Source of the DNA: Tropicimonas marinistellae
GTDB taxonomy: Bacteria > Pseudomonadota > Alphaproteobacteria > Rhodobacterales > Rhodobacteraceae
DNA length: 64,000 bases
Assembly: GCF_001509585.1 (NCBI RefSeq)
Contig: NZ_LNCI01000002.1
Span: 434,001-498,000, forward strand
Direction of reading: 5' to 3'
This document shows, one piece after another, positions 1-7,758 of this stretch. The notes beneath the pieces are model-generated. The model saw only the letters and a list, made by a program, of their open reading frames with translations, was not told the DNA's origin and made no database searches. Made by a program: the position numbers and the translations under genes. The stretch's first letter is position 1. Every line of letters starts with the position of its first letter.

Positions 1-97
1 GTAGCAGGGGCCAGATGAGTTGCCCAGCCAGCGCAGCGAATCCGAAGAGCGGGGCCAGCGGTATTTCCGTGATAGACGTGGCAAACATGGTCATCAT
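1..97 (-). CDS. N-terminus of a small inner-membrane protein (runs off the window)
   Basis: Reading the minus strand from the ATG at 97 gives 32 codons without a stop up to the window edge. The peptide begins MMTMFATSITEIPLAPLF and continues with FGFAALAGQLIWPLL, which looks like a first membrane-spanning segment. A GGAG ribosome-binding site lies just upstream (about 101-104). The gene is divergent from the TetR regulator at 292, and the shared intergenic region carries repeated GGTCTGT motifs, so it is a plausible target of that regulator. The family cannot be named from this fragment. The start and hydrophobic content are seen; membrane function is inferred. Confidence 0.5.
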   Translation of the reverse strand, partial: MMTMFATSITEIPLAPLFGFAALAGQLIWPLL

Positions 98-113
98 CAG
101 CTCCGGACAATTG

Positions 114-155
114 CAGACTATTTGGTCTGTTTTAAACATACCGTTCGGTCTGTTT
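114..155. promoter_or_regulatory. Candidate TetR operator region with repeated GGTCTGT
   Basis: The sequence TTYGGTCTGTTT occurs twice in direct orientation, at 121-132 and 144-155. The first lies in an inverted repeat CAGAC (114-118) / GTCTG (125-129). The second overlaps ACCGTTCGGT (140-149), a short palindrome. Two further CAGAC half sites lie at 264-268 and 272-276 near the ribosome-binding site of the tetR gene. Such GTCTG/CAGAC sites are common for TetR-family operators that control a divergent gene pair. Binding by the adjacent regulator is inferred. Confidence 0.45.
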
Positions 156-291
156 CAGAACTCGGTCAGATGACGTTTCGATTGTTTCTATGGCTGATAT
201 TTGTTGCTACGCTTGTCTTCAAAGCGTGAGTTGCCACGTAGGCGAGGTTCGGGTAGCCTGATCCAGACTATACAGACTGTTTGGAGGCGGT

Positions 292-918
292 GTGTCCAAG
301 AGAGGGGAATTGACGCGGGAGCATATTCTCGCAACGGCGAAGCGCCTGATCATGGAGAATGGATTCGCCGGAACGTCCGTCGACGACATTCTCAAGGCGG
401 CCGAGGTCTCAAAAGGCGCGTTTTTCCACCACTTCAAGTCAAGGGCGGATCTTGCGTCGAAGCTGTTGCGGTGGCACGCCGCGCAGGACATCACGATGTT
501 CCGGACTCTCGCGGCAGAGGCGGAGGCAACCCACGATGACCCCTACGATCAGTTGACAAGATTTCTGACGGATTTCGAGACCTACATCTCGAACCCGACT
601 GAACCCTCACGCGGTTGCATGTATGCCGTCTTCACCTACGAGAGCGAGGTGTTCGACGAGGATGTAACCAGTCTCGTTGCGGACACGCTTCGGGAATGGA
701 GCGCAATTTACATCCGAAAGTTCCAGGAGGTGATTGACCGGTACCCTCCACGGCGACCCGTTTCTGCGAAACAACTCTCAGAAATGATCGTATCGCTCAT
801 CGAGGGGGGGCTCGTCCTTCAACGCGCCTTTGGAAACACGCAGATTACCGCGCGGCAATCGGAACACTTCCGTGCCTATCTCGACCTTTTGTTTGCCGAT
901 TCAAGGGAAGCGGCATAG
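292..918 (+). CDS. TetR/AcrR family transcriptional regulator
   Basis: This 208-residue protein has the standard TetR layout. The N-terminal helix-turn-helix spans about residues 9-56, with the recognition segment VSKGAFFHHFKSRADL, and is followed by an all-helical ligand-binding and dimerisation domain. The start is GTG at 292, placed by GGAGGCGG at 283-290. It is divergent from the membrane protein fragment at 1-97, with repeated GGTCTGT boxes between them, so local repression of that gene and itself is the simplest model. The inducer cannot be predicted. It converges on the histidine kinase gene ending at 950 with only about 30 bases between the two genes. Confidence 0.88.
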   Translation: MSKRGELTREHILATAKRLIMENGFAGTSVDDILKAAEVSKGAFFHHFKSRADLASKLLRWHAAQDITMFRTLAAEAEATHDDPYDQLTRFLTDFETYISNPTEPSRGCMYAVFTYESEVFDEDVTSLVADTLREWSAIYIRKFQEVIDRYPPRRPVSAKQLSEMIVSLIEGGLVLQRAFGNTQITARQSEHFRAYLDLLFADSREAA

Positions 919-949
919 GCGCGTTTGCGGTGCGCGTCGCGGAGACGCG

Positions 950-2440
950 TTAATCCTGCGCGACTGGCAGGTCGATGTGAAAGGTGGCGCCCGTCGCGGT
1001 GTTTCGGTCAAGCTGGATCGATCCACCATGGGCAGAGACGACGCGATGGCAGAATGCAAGACCGACACCGGTGCCTTTTCCCTTGGATTTTGTGGTGAAC
1101 AGCGGGTCGAAGATTCGTCCATGGATCTGCGTGGGAATACCCGGCCCGTTGTCCGAAAGCGTGAGACGAACGAAGTCGGTTCCCGAATGCCGTGCCCCGG
1201 CTATCCGAACCGAGCCGCCGATACCGGCGTCGCTCATCGCCTGTTCGGCATTGGTGAGGATGTTTAGGATCACCTGAACCATTTGAATGTCATCGACCGA
1301 AACCATCGGAAGGCTTGGCGGCAGGGTGACCTCTATTTTGGTGAAGGTGTCATCTGAATGACTGTGGAATGCGTCGATGGCGGTCTCAACGAGATCCGGC
1401 AATGTTGCCGGCGCCAGGTTGAGAGGTTGCTCCCGTGCCATCGAAAGAAACGTGCGGACGATCCGGACGCAGCGATCTGCGGCGTCGCTCAACTTGCCAA
1501 CGCGCCTGAGCGCCGCATCGCTGAGCTCCTCTTCACTCAGCATCGTTGCATTCCCGACGACGACCGAAAGCGGATTGTTCAGTTCATGCGCGACGCTGGC
1601 GAGCAATTCGCCGAGGGCGGACATCTTCTCGGATTGGAAGGCGAGGTCCTTCTGCCGTTCGAGTTCCGCCTGCAGGGCCAACTCGTCGGTCAGGTCGATC
1701 ATGTTCGCGACAACCACCTCATCGCCCCGATAGTCAATCAAGCGGGCGGAAAGCGACGCCGGGAATTCCGTTCCGTCGCGGCGCCGGCCCGTCACGCGCA
1801 TGTCGTCCACGCGCGCATCCGGTAGCAGTGCGGTCACGAAATCGGCCCGCTCCTCGACACGTGCGAAGTGATCCCGGCTGTTTCGTGCGGCGCCAAGCAA
1901 CTCCGTGGCGGCTGGTGTCCGGTAGAGTATCTGTCCGTCGCCGATCCGTGACATGGTGAGGTTTGCCGGACAGGCCTCCAGCACCTTTGACATGAGAACT
2001 TCGGCCAACTCATCGCTTTCGGCGCGGGCACGCTCGTCAACCACTTCGGCCTGGATCATCGCGTAACCGCCATTCGACGTGGATCGCAGGCGGATCTCGT
2101 AGGTCCTTGTTCCCTCTGGCCGGTGCTCAAGGCGCGTGTGTTCCGAGCGACCGTCGCCCAGCATCGTTTCTGCAAGTCGCAAGTCCTGACAAACCCGGCT
2201 TGCCATAACCCCGTGACGTTCGGCCTCGAGCAGGAATATCTCCCACGAGGAACCGTCTCGGATGTACTCCGCTATCGCTGAATAGGCAGTGCGGAAACTC
2301 GCGTTCGTTGCGGAGATCCGGCAGTCGGCATCGAAGAAGGCAACGGCCTCTTCCATCAGGTCGATCGCCTCGCGCATCGGTACAGCGTCTGTTGCAGCCA
2401 ATTCATCCGGCAAGACGTGCATTCCGTGCGTGTTCGTCAC
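950..2440 (-). CDS. PAS-domain sensor histidine kinase
   Basis: This soluble 496-residue kinase has no signal peptide or membrane segment. Two PAS-like domains occupy roughly residues 25-140 and 148-255. They are followed by a HisKA dimerisation helix with the phospho-acceptor in AHELNNP (His285) and an HATPase domain with an N box around Asn397 (LNILTNAEQ), a G1 box DNGPG (430-434) and a G2 box GKGTGVGLA. There is no receiver domain. Its start overlaps the stop of the upstream cyclase gene (ATGA at 2437-2440), so the two are translationally coupled, and truncated haemoglobin is the gene before that. Sensing of a diatomic gas or redox state is inferred from this context. The cognate response regulator is not adjacent; the OmpR-type regulator at 13618 is one candidate. 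Confidence 0.88.
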   Translation of the reverse strand: MTNTHGMHVLPDELAATDAVPMREAIDLMEEAVAFFDADCRISATNASFRTAYSAIAEYIRDGSSWEIFLLEAERHGVMASRVCQDLRLAETMLGDGRSEHTRLEHRPEGTRTYEIRLRSTSNGGYAMIQAEVVDERARAESDELAEVLMSKVLEACPANLTMSRIGDGQILYRTPAATELLGAARNSRDHFARVEERADFVTALLPDARVDDMRVTGRRRDGTEFPASLSARLIDYRGDEVVVANMIDLTDELALQAELERQKDLAFQSEKMSALGELLASVAHELNNPLSVVVGNATMLSEEELSDAALRRVGKLSDAADRCVRIVRTFLSMAREQPLNLAPATLPDLVETAIDAFHSHSDDTFTKIEVTLPPSLPMVSVDDIQMVQVILNILTNAEQAMSDAGIGGSVRIAGARHSGTDFVRLTLSDNGPGIPTQIHGRIFDPLFTTKSKGKGTGVGLAFCHRVVSAHGGSIQLDRNTATGATFHIDLPVAQD

Positions 2441-3492
2441 GACAATCCATGCGCCTCGGATTGGCTCGCTTCTTCGAGGAGGAAGAGGCCACTTTGCGGT
2501 TCGGGCCGCGATTTGGCCGGCGCCAGCGGAGTCATCGCGAAGCGCGAATCCAGCAGGTCGCGAATGCTGGCGTCGGCCGCTATCGCCATTCCGGGCGCGC
2601 GCGCACGGGTCTTGCTCGCCTTTTCGACTGCGGGACCGAAAACATCGTAGATGTACTTCTGGACACCGACGACAGACCCCACGACCGGGCCGGACGCCAA
2701 CCCAAGGCGCGCCTGCCAGCGGATCGGGTGGCTTTCGTTGCGACGCGAAAGGTAGCGCAGGAACCTCACGGCCGCGTTTGCAACCGATTCCGCATGATCG
2801 AGTACTGGGTCAGGCACACCGGAGACGGCGAAATAGCTGTCGCCATTGGTGCGAACACGTTCGCAGCCGAATTGCTCCCCGATCCTGTCGAAGGCCGTGT
2901 AGATGTCGTTCAACTCGCTGACGATCACCGCCGGATCGTTGACCTCGAGAACCTTGTCGAAATTCTCGAAGTCCAACGTGAGCACCGAGACGGATTCGAA
3001 AATCCGGGGCGCAACCACGCCGAATGACTTGTATTCCTCGTAGGCAGATCGCGGCATCATGTTGAGCAGGAGCTTCTCGACCTGTTCCTTCTCCCGCTTG
3101 ATCTCATGCGTATTGCGCTCGACCATCATGGAGTAGGAGTCGATCATGGATTCCAACTCTTTGATCCGCGTGATGTTCTGACACACAAGAACCGCGATAC
3201 GTTCGGATGCGTTCCCGGCCCGTGTTATGTCCAATGCAACTGTCATTCGCCGGCGCTTTATCTTGAAGTTCGCCTCGGCCGTGAACTTACCGCCGCCCGC
3301 CATCTCTGCGGCCAGCGCATCGAGGTCTAGCGAGGGAAAGATCTCTCCCAGACGCGCGCTCGCATCGGGCCCGCCGAACCACTCGTCGAACGTGTCGTTA
3401 CGAAAACTCAACTCCAGTGTATCGAGGTCAATCAGGGCGACGCCGACACCGATTGCACGCAGCAATTGCTCGTTGATGGCCTCAATCGTCAT
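2437..3492 (-). CDS. PAS-linked class III nucleotide cyclase, soluble-guanylate-cyclase-like linker
   Basis: This 351-residue protein has an N-terminal PAS-like domain (about 9-115), a coiled-coil signalling helix ending in LLLNMMPRSA (141-150), and a class III cyclase domain (about 165-340). The helix and LL..MMP motif match the linker found in haem-NO-associated guanylate cyclases. The two metal-binding aspartates appear kept (Asp174 in LTLDF, Asp218 in NGDSY). The purine-selecting positions read Arg214 and Asp283 instead of Lys/Asp (adenylate) or Glu/Cys (guanylate). The usual catalytic Asn and Arg of the VN.ASR motif are Glu290 and Lys294. Activity and product are therefore uncertain. The gene lies 1 base after the truncated haemoglobin gene and overlaps the kinase gene, which suggests one signalling unit. 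Confidence 0.82.
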   Translation of the reverse strand: MTIEAINEQLLRAIGVGVALIDLDTLELSFRNDTFDEWFGGPDASARLGEIFPSLDLDALAAEMAGGGKFTAEANFKIKRRRMTVALDITRAGNASERIAVLVCQNITRIKELESMIDSYSMMVERNTHEIKREKEQVEKLLLNMMPRSAYEEYKSFGVVAPRIFESVSVLTLDFENFDKVLEVNDPAVIVSELNDIYTAFDRIGEQFGCERVRTNGDSYFAVSGVPDPVLDHAESVANAAVRFLRYLSRRNESHPIRWQARLGLASGPVVGSVVGVQKYIYDVFGPAVEKASKTRARAPGMAIAADASIRDLLDSRFAMTPLAPAKSRPEPQSGLFLLEEASQSEAHGLS

Positions 3493-3493
3493 G

Positions 3494-3886
3494 TCAGACG
3501 TCGATCAGGAGGTCGCGGCGCGCTTCGAAAGCGCCCAATACGGTCTCGATGTCGTCCTGCTCGACGCTGAATTCCTGCAGGGTCTCCTCGATCATCTCCT
3601 TGAGGCGGTCGAAATGCATCGGCGCGATTTCGAGATTGTGGTGCGCGCGCTGGATATGAGTGTCGGTGAACGAAGCCGGGCCGCCCATGAGTGACGCGAC
3701 GAATTTCGTCTGATGATCTATGAGTTTCGGCATGTCGACGTCGTCGAAAAAGGGTCCGACGTCGTCGTCATCCAGCAGCTTGTCGTAAAGGCGCATTACG
3801 ATCTTGCTGACCGTTGAAAACCCGCCGTACTTGTCGAATAGAGATTTCTCCACGGGTTTTTCCTCACGCGTTTTGGGTCTGGACAA
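3494..3886 (-). CDS. Group 1-type truncated haemoglobin
   Basis: This 130-residue 2-on-2 globin contains the hallmark segments GGFSTVSKIVMRLY, KFVASLMGGP and IQRAHHNLEI....HFDRL. The proximal haem ligand is His82 (AH of AHHNL), the B10-region tyrosine is Tyr34 in MRLYDKLL, and Gln59 lies near the distal E7 position. Such globins bind O2 or NO, and some detoxify NO. The gene sits directly before the sGC-like cyclase with one base between stop and start. The globin could therefore act as the gas receptor for the cyclase/kinase pair in place of an H-NOX domain; that link is inferred. An alternative role is plain NO or sulfide protection in the same operon. Confidence 0.88.
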   Translation of the reverse strand: MSRPKTREEKPVEKSLFDKYGGFSTVSKIVMRLYDKLLDDDDVGPFFDDVDMPKLIDHQTKFVASLMGGPASFTDTHIQRAHHNLEIAPMHFDRLKEMIEETLQEFSVEQDDIETVLGAFEARRDLLIDV

Positions 3887-3892
3887 GCGAAC

Positions 3893-4753
3893 TTAGGCGG
3901 CATTCCGCAGGGTAACGTTGTTATCCTGCCATTGACGGCCGACCCGCACAAGAAATTCGACAATCATCGGATCGACGATGTGAGGATAGGTCAGTTGCGG
4001 GAAATGCGCCGCCCCATCGATCACCTCGTCGCGAAGGAAGGGGATGGATTGGCGCAGCTCCAGTGCGACCTGTTCCAGCATCCAGGATGTCCGGTTTCCC
4101 CGGATCATCAGGGTTGGACAGACAATGCCGGCAAGGTCGCCCGGGCTCATCCGGTCCGCCTCGATCGCGCGAAGATCAGACAAAGCTTGGCGGGCCTGGA
4201 GGGCAAGCGTCAAACGGTGCCGCTCGGATGTTCGAAGCCACGTTCCTTCGCCGTTCACGAGGTCGGTGTATCGCGCCATCGCACCACCGGCGTCTCCCGC
4301 CGCGAGCAGGTCGTTCATCCGTTCAACCGTCACCGAAACCTCGCGGTGGATCTGCCACACATCCTCGTGCACCGGGAACAGGCAATTGTAGGCGATTGGC
4401 TCAATCAACGTGAGACTCGCGACGTGGCCGGGATTGGCGGACGCGATCTTCATCGCAAGGACGGCGCCGAAATCATGGCCAACCAAATGGACCGGGCGAT
4501 CCGGCAAGAGAATGCCCTGTGCCAGTTCTTCTGCGCTGCTGTCGAGCCTCGCAGGGTGGTCCGGCCGCCATCTGGAATCGCGACCATAGCCCGGCAGGCT
4601 TGGCGCGGAAACGGGCAGTCGGCAACCGATGTGCTCGCGCAGGCCCGTCCAAGTTGCCGGGTCCATGGCGGTGCCGTGCAACAGCACGACCGGATCGCTT
4701 GGCGTGTCGAAATGAGTGTTGGTTTCGGTATCAATTCCGGGGATCTGGATCAT
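3893..4753 (-). CDS. Alpha/beta hydrolase with Asp nucleophile (dehalogenase/epoxide hydrolase type)
   Basis: This 286-residue protein has the alpha/beta hydrolase fold. It shows an oxyanion HG at residues 26-27 (LLHGTAMD), a nucleophile elbow VGHDFG with Asp94, and a C-terminal catalytic His in DGAAHFPQ. An aspartate nucleophile points to haloalkane dehalogenase, epoxide hydrolase or fluoroacetate dehalogenase-like chemistry rather than a serine esterase. The substrate is unknown. It sits in a minus-strand run with two flavoprotein monooxygenase-like genes upstream and truncated haemoglobin 6 bases downstream. An oxidation and hydrolysis module is plausible but inferred. Confidence 0.8.
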   Translation of the reverse strand: MIQIPGIDTETNTHFDTPSDPVVLLHGTAMDPATWTGLREHIGCRLPVSAPSLPGYGRDSRWRPDHPARLDSSAEELAQGILLPDRPVHLVGHDFGAVLAMKIASANPGHVASLTLIEPIAYNCLFPVHEDVWQIHREVSVTVERMNDLLAAGDAGGAMARYTDLVNGEGTWLRTSERHRLTLALQARQALSDLRAIEADRMSPGDLAGIVCPTLMIRGNRTSWMLEQVALELRQSIPFLRDEVIDGAAHFPQLTYPHIVDPMIVEFLVRVGRQWQDNNVTLRNAA

Positions 4754-4854
4754 TTATCTATTCCCTTTAGGAGATACCCACGGGTCTAGTGCCAGCGTGT
4801 TTCATGGTGTTTTCGGTTCGCGGCGCGGATTGTTTCGATTGTATCGGGGCCAGG

Positions 4855-6030
4855 TCAGGCGGCGAGTTTCGAATTCACGAAGGCCGTTTCCATCCACCTT
4901 TGCTCGCGCTTCATCGTGTCGTTGAGGCGTTTGTGCAGGCCCTGCAAATCGCGGAGGTTCCAATCGAATGAGGCGATTTGGTCGGTGATATCGAACAACT
5001 CGCGCGACAGCGCGTCCCGTTGCCGCTGAAATGCGGCCAATGCTTGATCGGACCCGACGATCACCGCATCGGCGAGGATCTCGGCGTCGCGCAAGGCATC
5101 GGTAATTCCGTGCGCGGTCAGCGGGTCCTTGAAGTATCCTGCGTCGCCAACCAGCGCCCAGCCGGGACCAAAACTTTGGCGCATGTGGCCATGTGCTCCA
5201 GTAAAAACAATGGGATGTGAGACGGGCGCTGCTTCGGCCAGCAAGGCGCCAAAGCCAGGGTTTGCGCGAGCGGCTAATTCAACCAGCAACTCGGACGGCT
5301 TGTATGCCGTGCGCAGCGCGCGAAACGCCCCGTCGGGCACCGCGCCGAAAACGCAATGCGCGCCACCGTTGGTCGGTATCGCGCCTGCGGAGGCGGACTC
5401 GTCGTAGAACCACCGATACCCGTCATCGGGGATACCCTCGAAATATCCGTAGACACAGCCGGTTTTATGGGACGATGCGGCATAGGCTTCGGCACCGACC
5501 TGGCGTGCGACCGAGGAACGCCGCCCATCCGCACCGATAGAAATGCCCGCCGACACGCGATAGGTCTTCCCGTTGGGTCCTGACAATTCTGCACCGGTTA
5601 CCCGTCCGGTGTCGGCGTCACGCAGCAATTTGCGCAATGCGGTTCGATGACGAACCTCCGCTCCCGACGCGCGGGCGGCTTCCACGAGTTGCGCGTCCAA
5701 TACGCTCCGGCGCGGCGCGACAAGAAAGTCCACCCCAAAGCCCGGCCGGATGTCCAGCGGCAGCGCTTGGGTGCCATAGTGGAAGGTTGTTTTCCGCACC
5801 TTTGGCGTCCCGTCCGCCAGGAGCCCGTCAAGGAGACCCCAGCGGTCCAGTTGCATGACCGCGCCGCGCATCAGCGCGTGTGTGGACATCGTGTCGGTGC
5901 CGGGTTCATCCCGGTCGACGACGAGCACCTTCAGCCCGGCGCGGGATAGCAGCATGGCGGTTGCCGCGCCGGCACAGCGGGCGCCCACGATCAACGCGTC
6001 GAAATGGTCGGGTTTGATACGGTCACTCAT
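4855..6030 (-). CDS. FAD-dependent oxidoreductase (PHBH-fold monooxygenase-like)
   Basis: This 391-residue protein begins with an FAD-binding Rossmann motif (DALIVGARCAGAATAMLL, residues about 10-27) and a ribose-binding acidic end VVDRDE. It carries the second FAD motif GDAGYFKDPLTAHGITDALRDA near residue 300. This is the para-hydroxybenzoate hydroxylase / geranylgeranyl reductase-like group, which uses NAD(P)H and FAD to hydroxylate or reduce a hydrophobic substrate. The substrate cannot be predicted. It lies 15 bases after the second flavoprotein gene (6046-7296) in the same operon and about 100 bases before the hydrolase gene. Confidence 0.82.
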   Translation of the reverse strand: MSDRIKPDHFDALIVGARCAGAATAMLLSRAGLKVLVVDRDEPGTDTMSTHALMRGAVMQLDRWGLLDGLLADGTPKVRKTTFHYGTQALPLDIRPGFGVDFLVAPRRSVLDAQLVEAARASGAEVRHRTALRKLLRDADTGRVTGAELSGPNGKTYRVSAGISIGADGRRSSVARQVGAEAYAASSHKTGCVYGYFEGIPDDGYRWFYDESASAGAIPTNGGAHCVFGAVPDGAFRALRTAYKPSELLVELAARANPGFGALLAEAAPVSHPIVFTGAHGHMRQSFGPGWALVGDAGYFKDPLTAHGITDALRDAEILADAVIVGSDQALAAFQRQRDALSRELFDITDQIASFDWNLRDLQGLHKRLNDTMKREQRWMETAFVNSKLAA

Positions 6031-6045
6031 GTCGTGTCTCCTGTG

Positions 6046-7296
6046 TCAAGCTGCGGCGCGGGAGTTGCCATCGAGATGCCGCGCAATTTCGGCGCTGATC
6101 TCGATCGCGTCCTGCCCGACACCGTCGATGAAGGTCGAATTGCGTCTGCGCATGAACGGCAGGCCGAGCGTGTAGAGACCGGGGCATTCCGTGATGCCGC
6201 CGGACTGAGTAATCTCGCCGGAGGCGTCGAGTACGGGTACTTGAAGCCACGGGTAGGTGCGACGAAACCCGGTAGCCCAAACGATTGTCCGGATGCCGCT
6301 GGCTCGCAAATCCAGGCCGCGGGTGTCGGCACTGTTTGGCAGGCTCAGCAACGCCGCTCGCTCGGCGGGCAAGGCGGCAGCTCCGGTCGTGCGGATGAAG
6401 TTGTCGATCCGCGCAAGCGTTCGCTCCCGCCGCGTTTCGGCTGCCAGAACGTCAGTTTGAAGATTGTCGTCGAAGCGTGCGTTCGCGCCATCGATACCGC
6501 GCAGGCGGCCAGTGACGGTCACGCCGAGTTTCGCAAGCGTCATCAAATCTATGTCGCGCGGCGGAGATGACCCGACCAGCTGCAAGGAAGGTTGAGTGAG
6601 CGCCCGGTCGCTTGGCACAGACGGGTCGCGCGCTTCGGAGAGGACGCCGCAGCGATCCAGCCACTCCAGAATGTCCCTGCCTCGGTAGCGACGGGGTAGC
6701 CGGACATGCGCGCCGGCGGCCAGTGTTACAGGCCTTCCGGACTGGTGGATTTCGTCTGCCAATTGCACGCCGGTTGCAGATGCCCCAACAACCAACACGC
6801 CACCGGGGTCGAGCTGCCCCGGATGCACATAGGTGGCGGTCGTCACCTGGGCGATGTCGCTTGCCACGTCGCGGGCGAAGCCAGGAACGGCGGGGCGGTC
6901 GCAGGCGCCAGTGGCGATGACCACGGATCGCGCGGTCCAATCGCCGCTTTTCGTGCGAACATTGAATCCTTCCGGCGTCCGGCAGACGCTTTCCACACCG
7001 GAAAACTCCTCGACCGGCGCGGAGAACGAGCGGGCGTAGCGGTTCAGCATCCCGACGACCTCGTCCTTGTGCATGAAACCGCCGGGGTCGTTGCCGCGGT
7101 AGTGCCAGCCAGGGAGGCGGGTCATCCAGTTGGGTGTCAGCAGGTGAAGGGATGCCCAGCGTTCGGCCCGCCAGCGTTGCCCCACGGCACCGCGGTCAAG
7201 GATCACGTGGTCGATCCCGCGCACCGACAGGCTGTGGCTCATCGCCAGCCCGGCCTGTCCGGCGCCGATGATCAGGACGTCTGTCTTGCGGGTCAT
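6046..7296 (-). CDS. Flavin-containing monooxygenase-like NAD(P)/FAD oxidoreductase
   Basis: This 416-residue protein has two dinucleotide-binding motifs, GAGQAG (residues 11-16) for FAD and VGASATG (about 173-179) for NADPH. The block WRAERWASLHLLTPNWMTRLPG is typical of the CzcO/YUCCA-like subgroup of flavin monooxygenases, which oxygenate nitrogen, sulfur or carbonyl groups. The exact substrate is unknown. In view of the neighbouring OsmC, cysteine synthase-glutaredoxin and methyltransferase genes, a sulfur compound is possible but inferred. AAGGAGCC precedes the ATG at 7296. Three very small ORFs lie between this gene and osmC. Confidence 0.82.
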   Translation of the reverse strand: MTRKTDVLIIGAGQAGLAMSHSLSVRGIDHVILDRGAVGQRWRAERWASLHLLTPNWMTRLPGWHYRGNDPGGFMHKDEVVGMLNRYARSFSAPVEEFSGVESVCRTPEGFNVRTKSGDWTARSVVIATGACDRPAVPGFARDVASDIAQVTTATYVHPGQLDPGGVLVVGASATGVQLADEIHQSGRPVTLAAGAHVRLPRRYRGRDILEWLDRCGVLSEARDPSVPSDRALTQPSLQLVGSSPPRDIDLMTLAKLGVTVTGRLRGIDGANARFDDNLQTDVLAAETRRERTLARIDNFIRTTGAAALPAERAALLSLPNSADTRGLDLRASGIRTIVWATGFRRTYPWLQVPVLDASGEITQSGGITECPGLYTLGLPFMRRRNSTFIDGVGQDAIEISAEIARHLDGNSRAAA

Positions 7297-7314
7297 GCTG
7301 GGCTCCTTGGGCGT

Positions 7315-7440
7315 TCAGCGGGCAAAAATACCGGACAGAATGATGTTGATGCGGTCTCGCGCCCGGGGCGTGGCCTTGCGGGCGGTGCTTCGGTGCATCA
7401 GTTGAAATGCGTGGCGGTTGCTGCGGGAAAACCGGGCCAT
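7315..7440 (-). CDS. Small arginine-rich protein, 41 residues
   Basis: ATG at 7440 is preceded by AAAGGACC at a good distance and opens 41 codons up to TGA at 7315. The peptide begins MARFSRSNRHAFQLMHRS and ends IILSGIFAR. It has about ten arginines and no acidic residue apart from one Asp, so it is strongly basic. It lies 18 bases before the flavin monooxygenase gene and 16 bases after another tiny ORF. Function is unknown. A leader or RNA-binding role is possible, but translation is supported only by the ribosome-binding site and tight packing. Confidence 0.4.
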   Translation of the reverse strand: MARFSRSNRHAFQLMHRSTARKATPRARDRINIILSGIFAR

Positions 7441-7456
7441 CCGGGGTCCTTTCGGG

Positions 7457-7573
7457 TCAGAGGATCCACCCGTTCTTGCGGTCGGGCAGGATGTTGGGGA
7501 GTCTCAGCGCACCGCAAACGGCTCGTTGGACTGCGGCGGTCGCACCGCGCCGCGGGAGGCGTCGCCGGTTCAT
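7457..7573 (-). CDS. Small arginine-rich protein, 38 residues
   Basis: ATG at 7573 overlaps the stop of the preceding tiny ORF (ATGA), which suggests translational coupling. The product starts MNRRRLPRRGATAAVQ and ends LRLPNILPDRKNGWIL. It is basic and has no recognised domain. The ATGA overlap and position inside a continuous operon are the support. It could still be a chance ORF in GC-rich DNA. Confidence 0.32.
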   Translation of the reverse strand: MNRRRLPRRGATAAVQRAVCGALRLPNILPDRKNGWIL

Positions 7574-7692
7574 CGGCGCGTCTCCGGCGCGGAAATGCGG
7601 CGACCGAGCGGCTCGCGGACATTCCTGTCGTGAAGAATGATACGTGACGCCACACGCGGTGCGGTGGCCATCCGGAAAACGATGGGGTGCAT
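7570..7692 (-). CDS. Small arginine-rich protein, 40 residues
   Basis: ATG at 7692 has AAGGA eight bases upstream; a second ATG at 7698 is too close to that site. The 40-residue product begins MHPIVFRMATAPRVASRIIL and ends ISAPETRR. It is basic and unrecognised. It is the first of three tiny ORFs placed head to tail between osmC and the flavin monooxygenase gene. Function unknown. Confidence 0.33.
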   Translation of the reverse strand: MHPIVFRMATAPRVASRIILHDRNVREPLGRRISAPETRR

Positions 7693-7724
7693 TATCATTG
7701 TCCTTGAAATCGATTTGTGAGGGG

Positions 7725-7747
7725 CGGCGGGCGCAATTCGCCCGCCG
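7725..7747 (-). terminator. Strong hairpin after osmC
   Basis: A perfect 9-bp stem CGGCGGGCG (7725-7733) / CGCCCGCCG (7739-7747) with a 5-base loop lies 12 bases beyond the osmC stop. There is no T-run on the minus strand, so it may weaken or protect the transcript rather than terminate it fully. The genes downstream could thus be expressed at a lower level than osmC. Confidence 0.45.
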
Positions 7748-7758
7748 GAAGATGTGCG

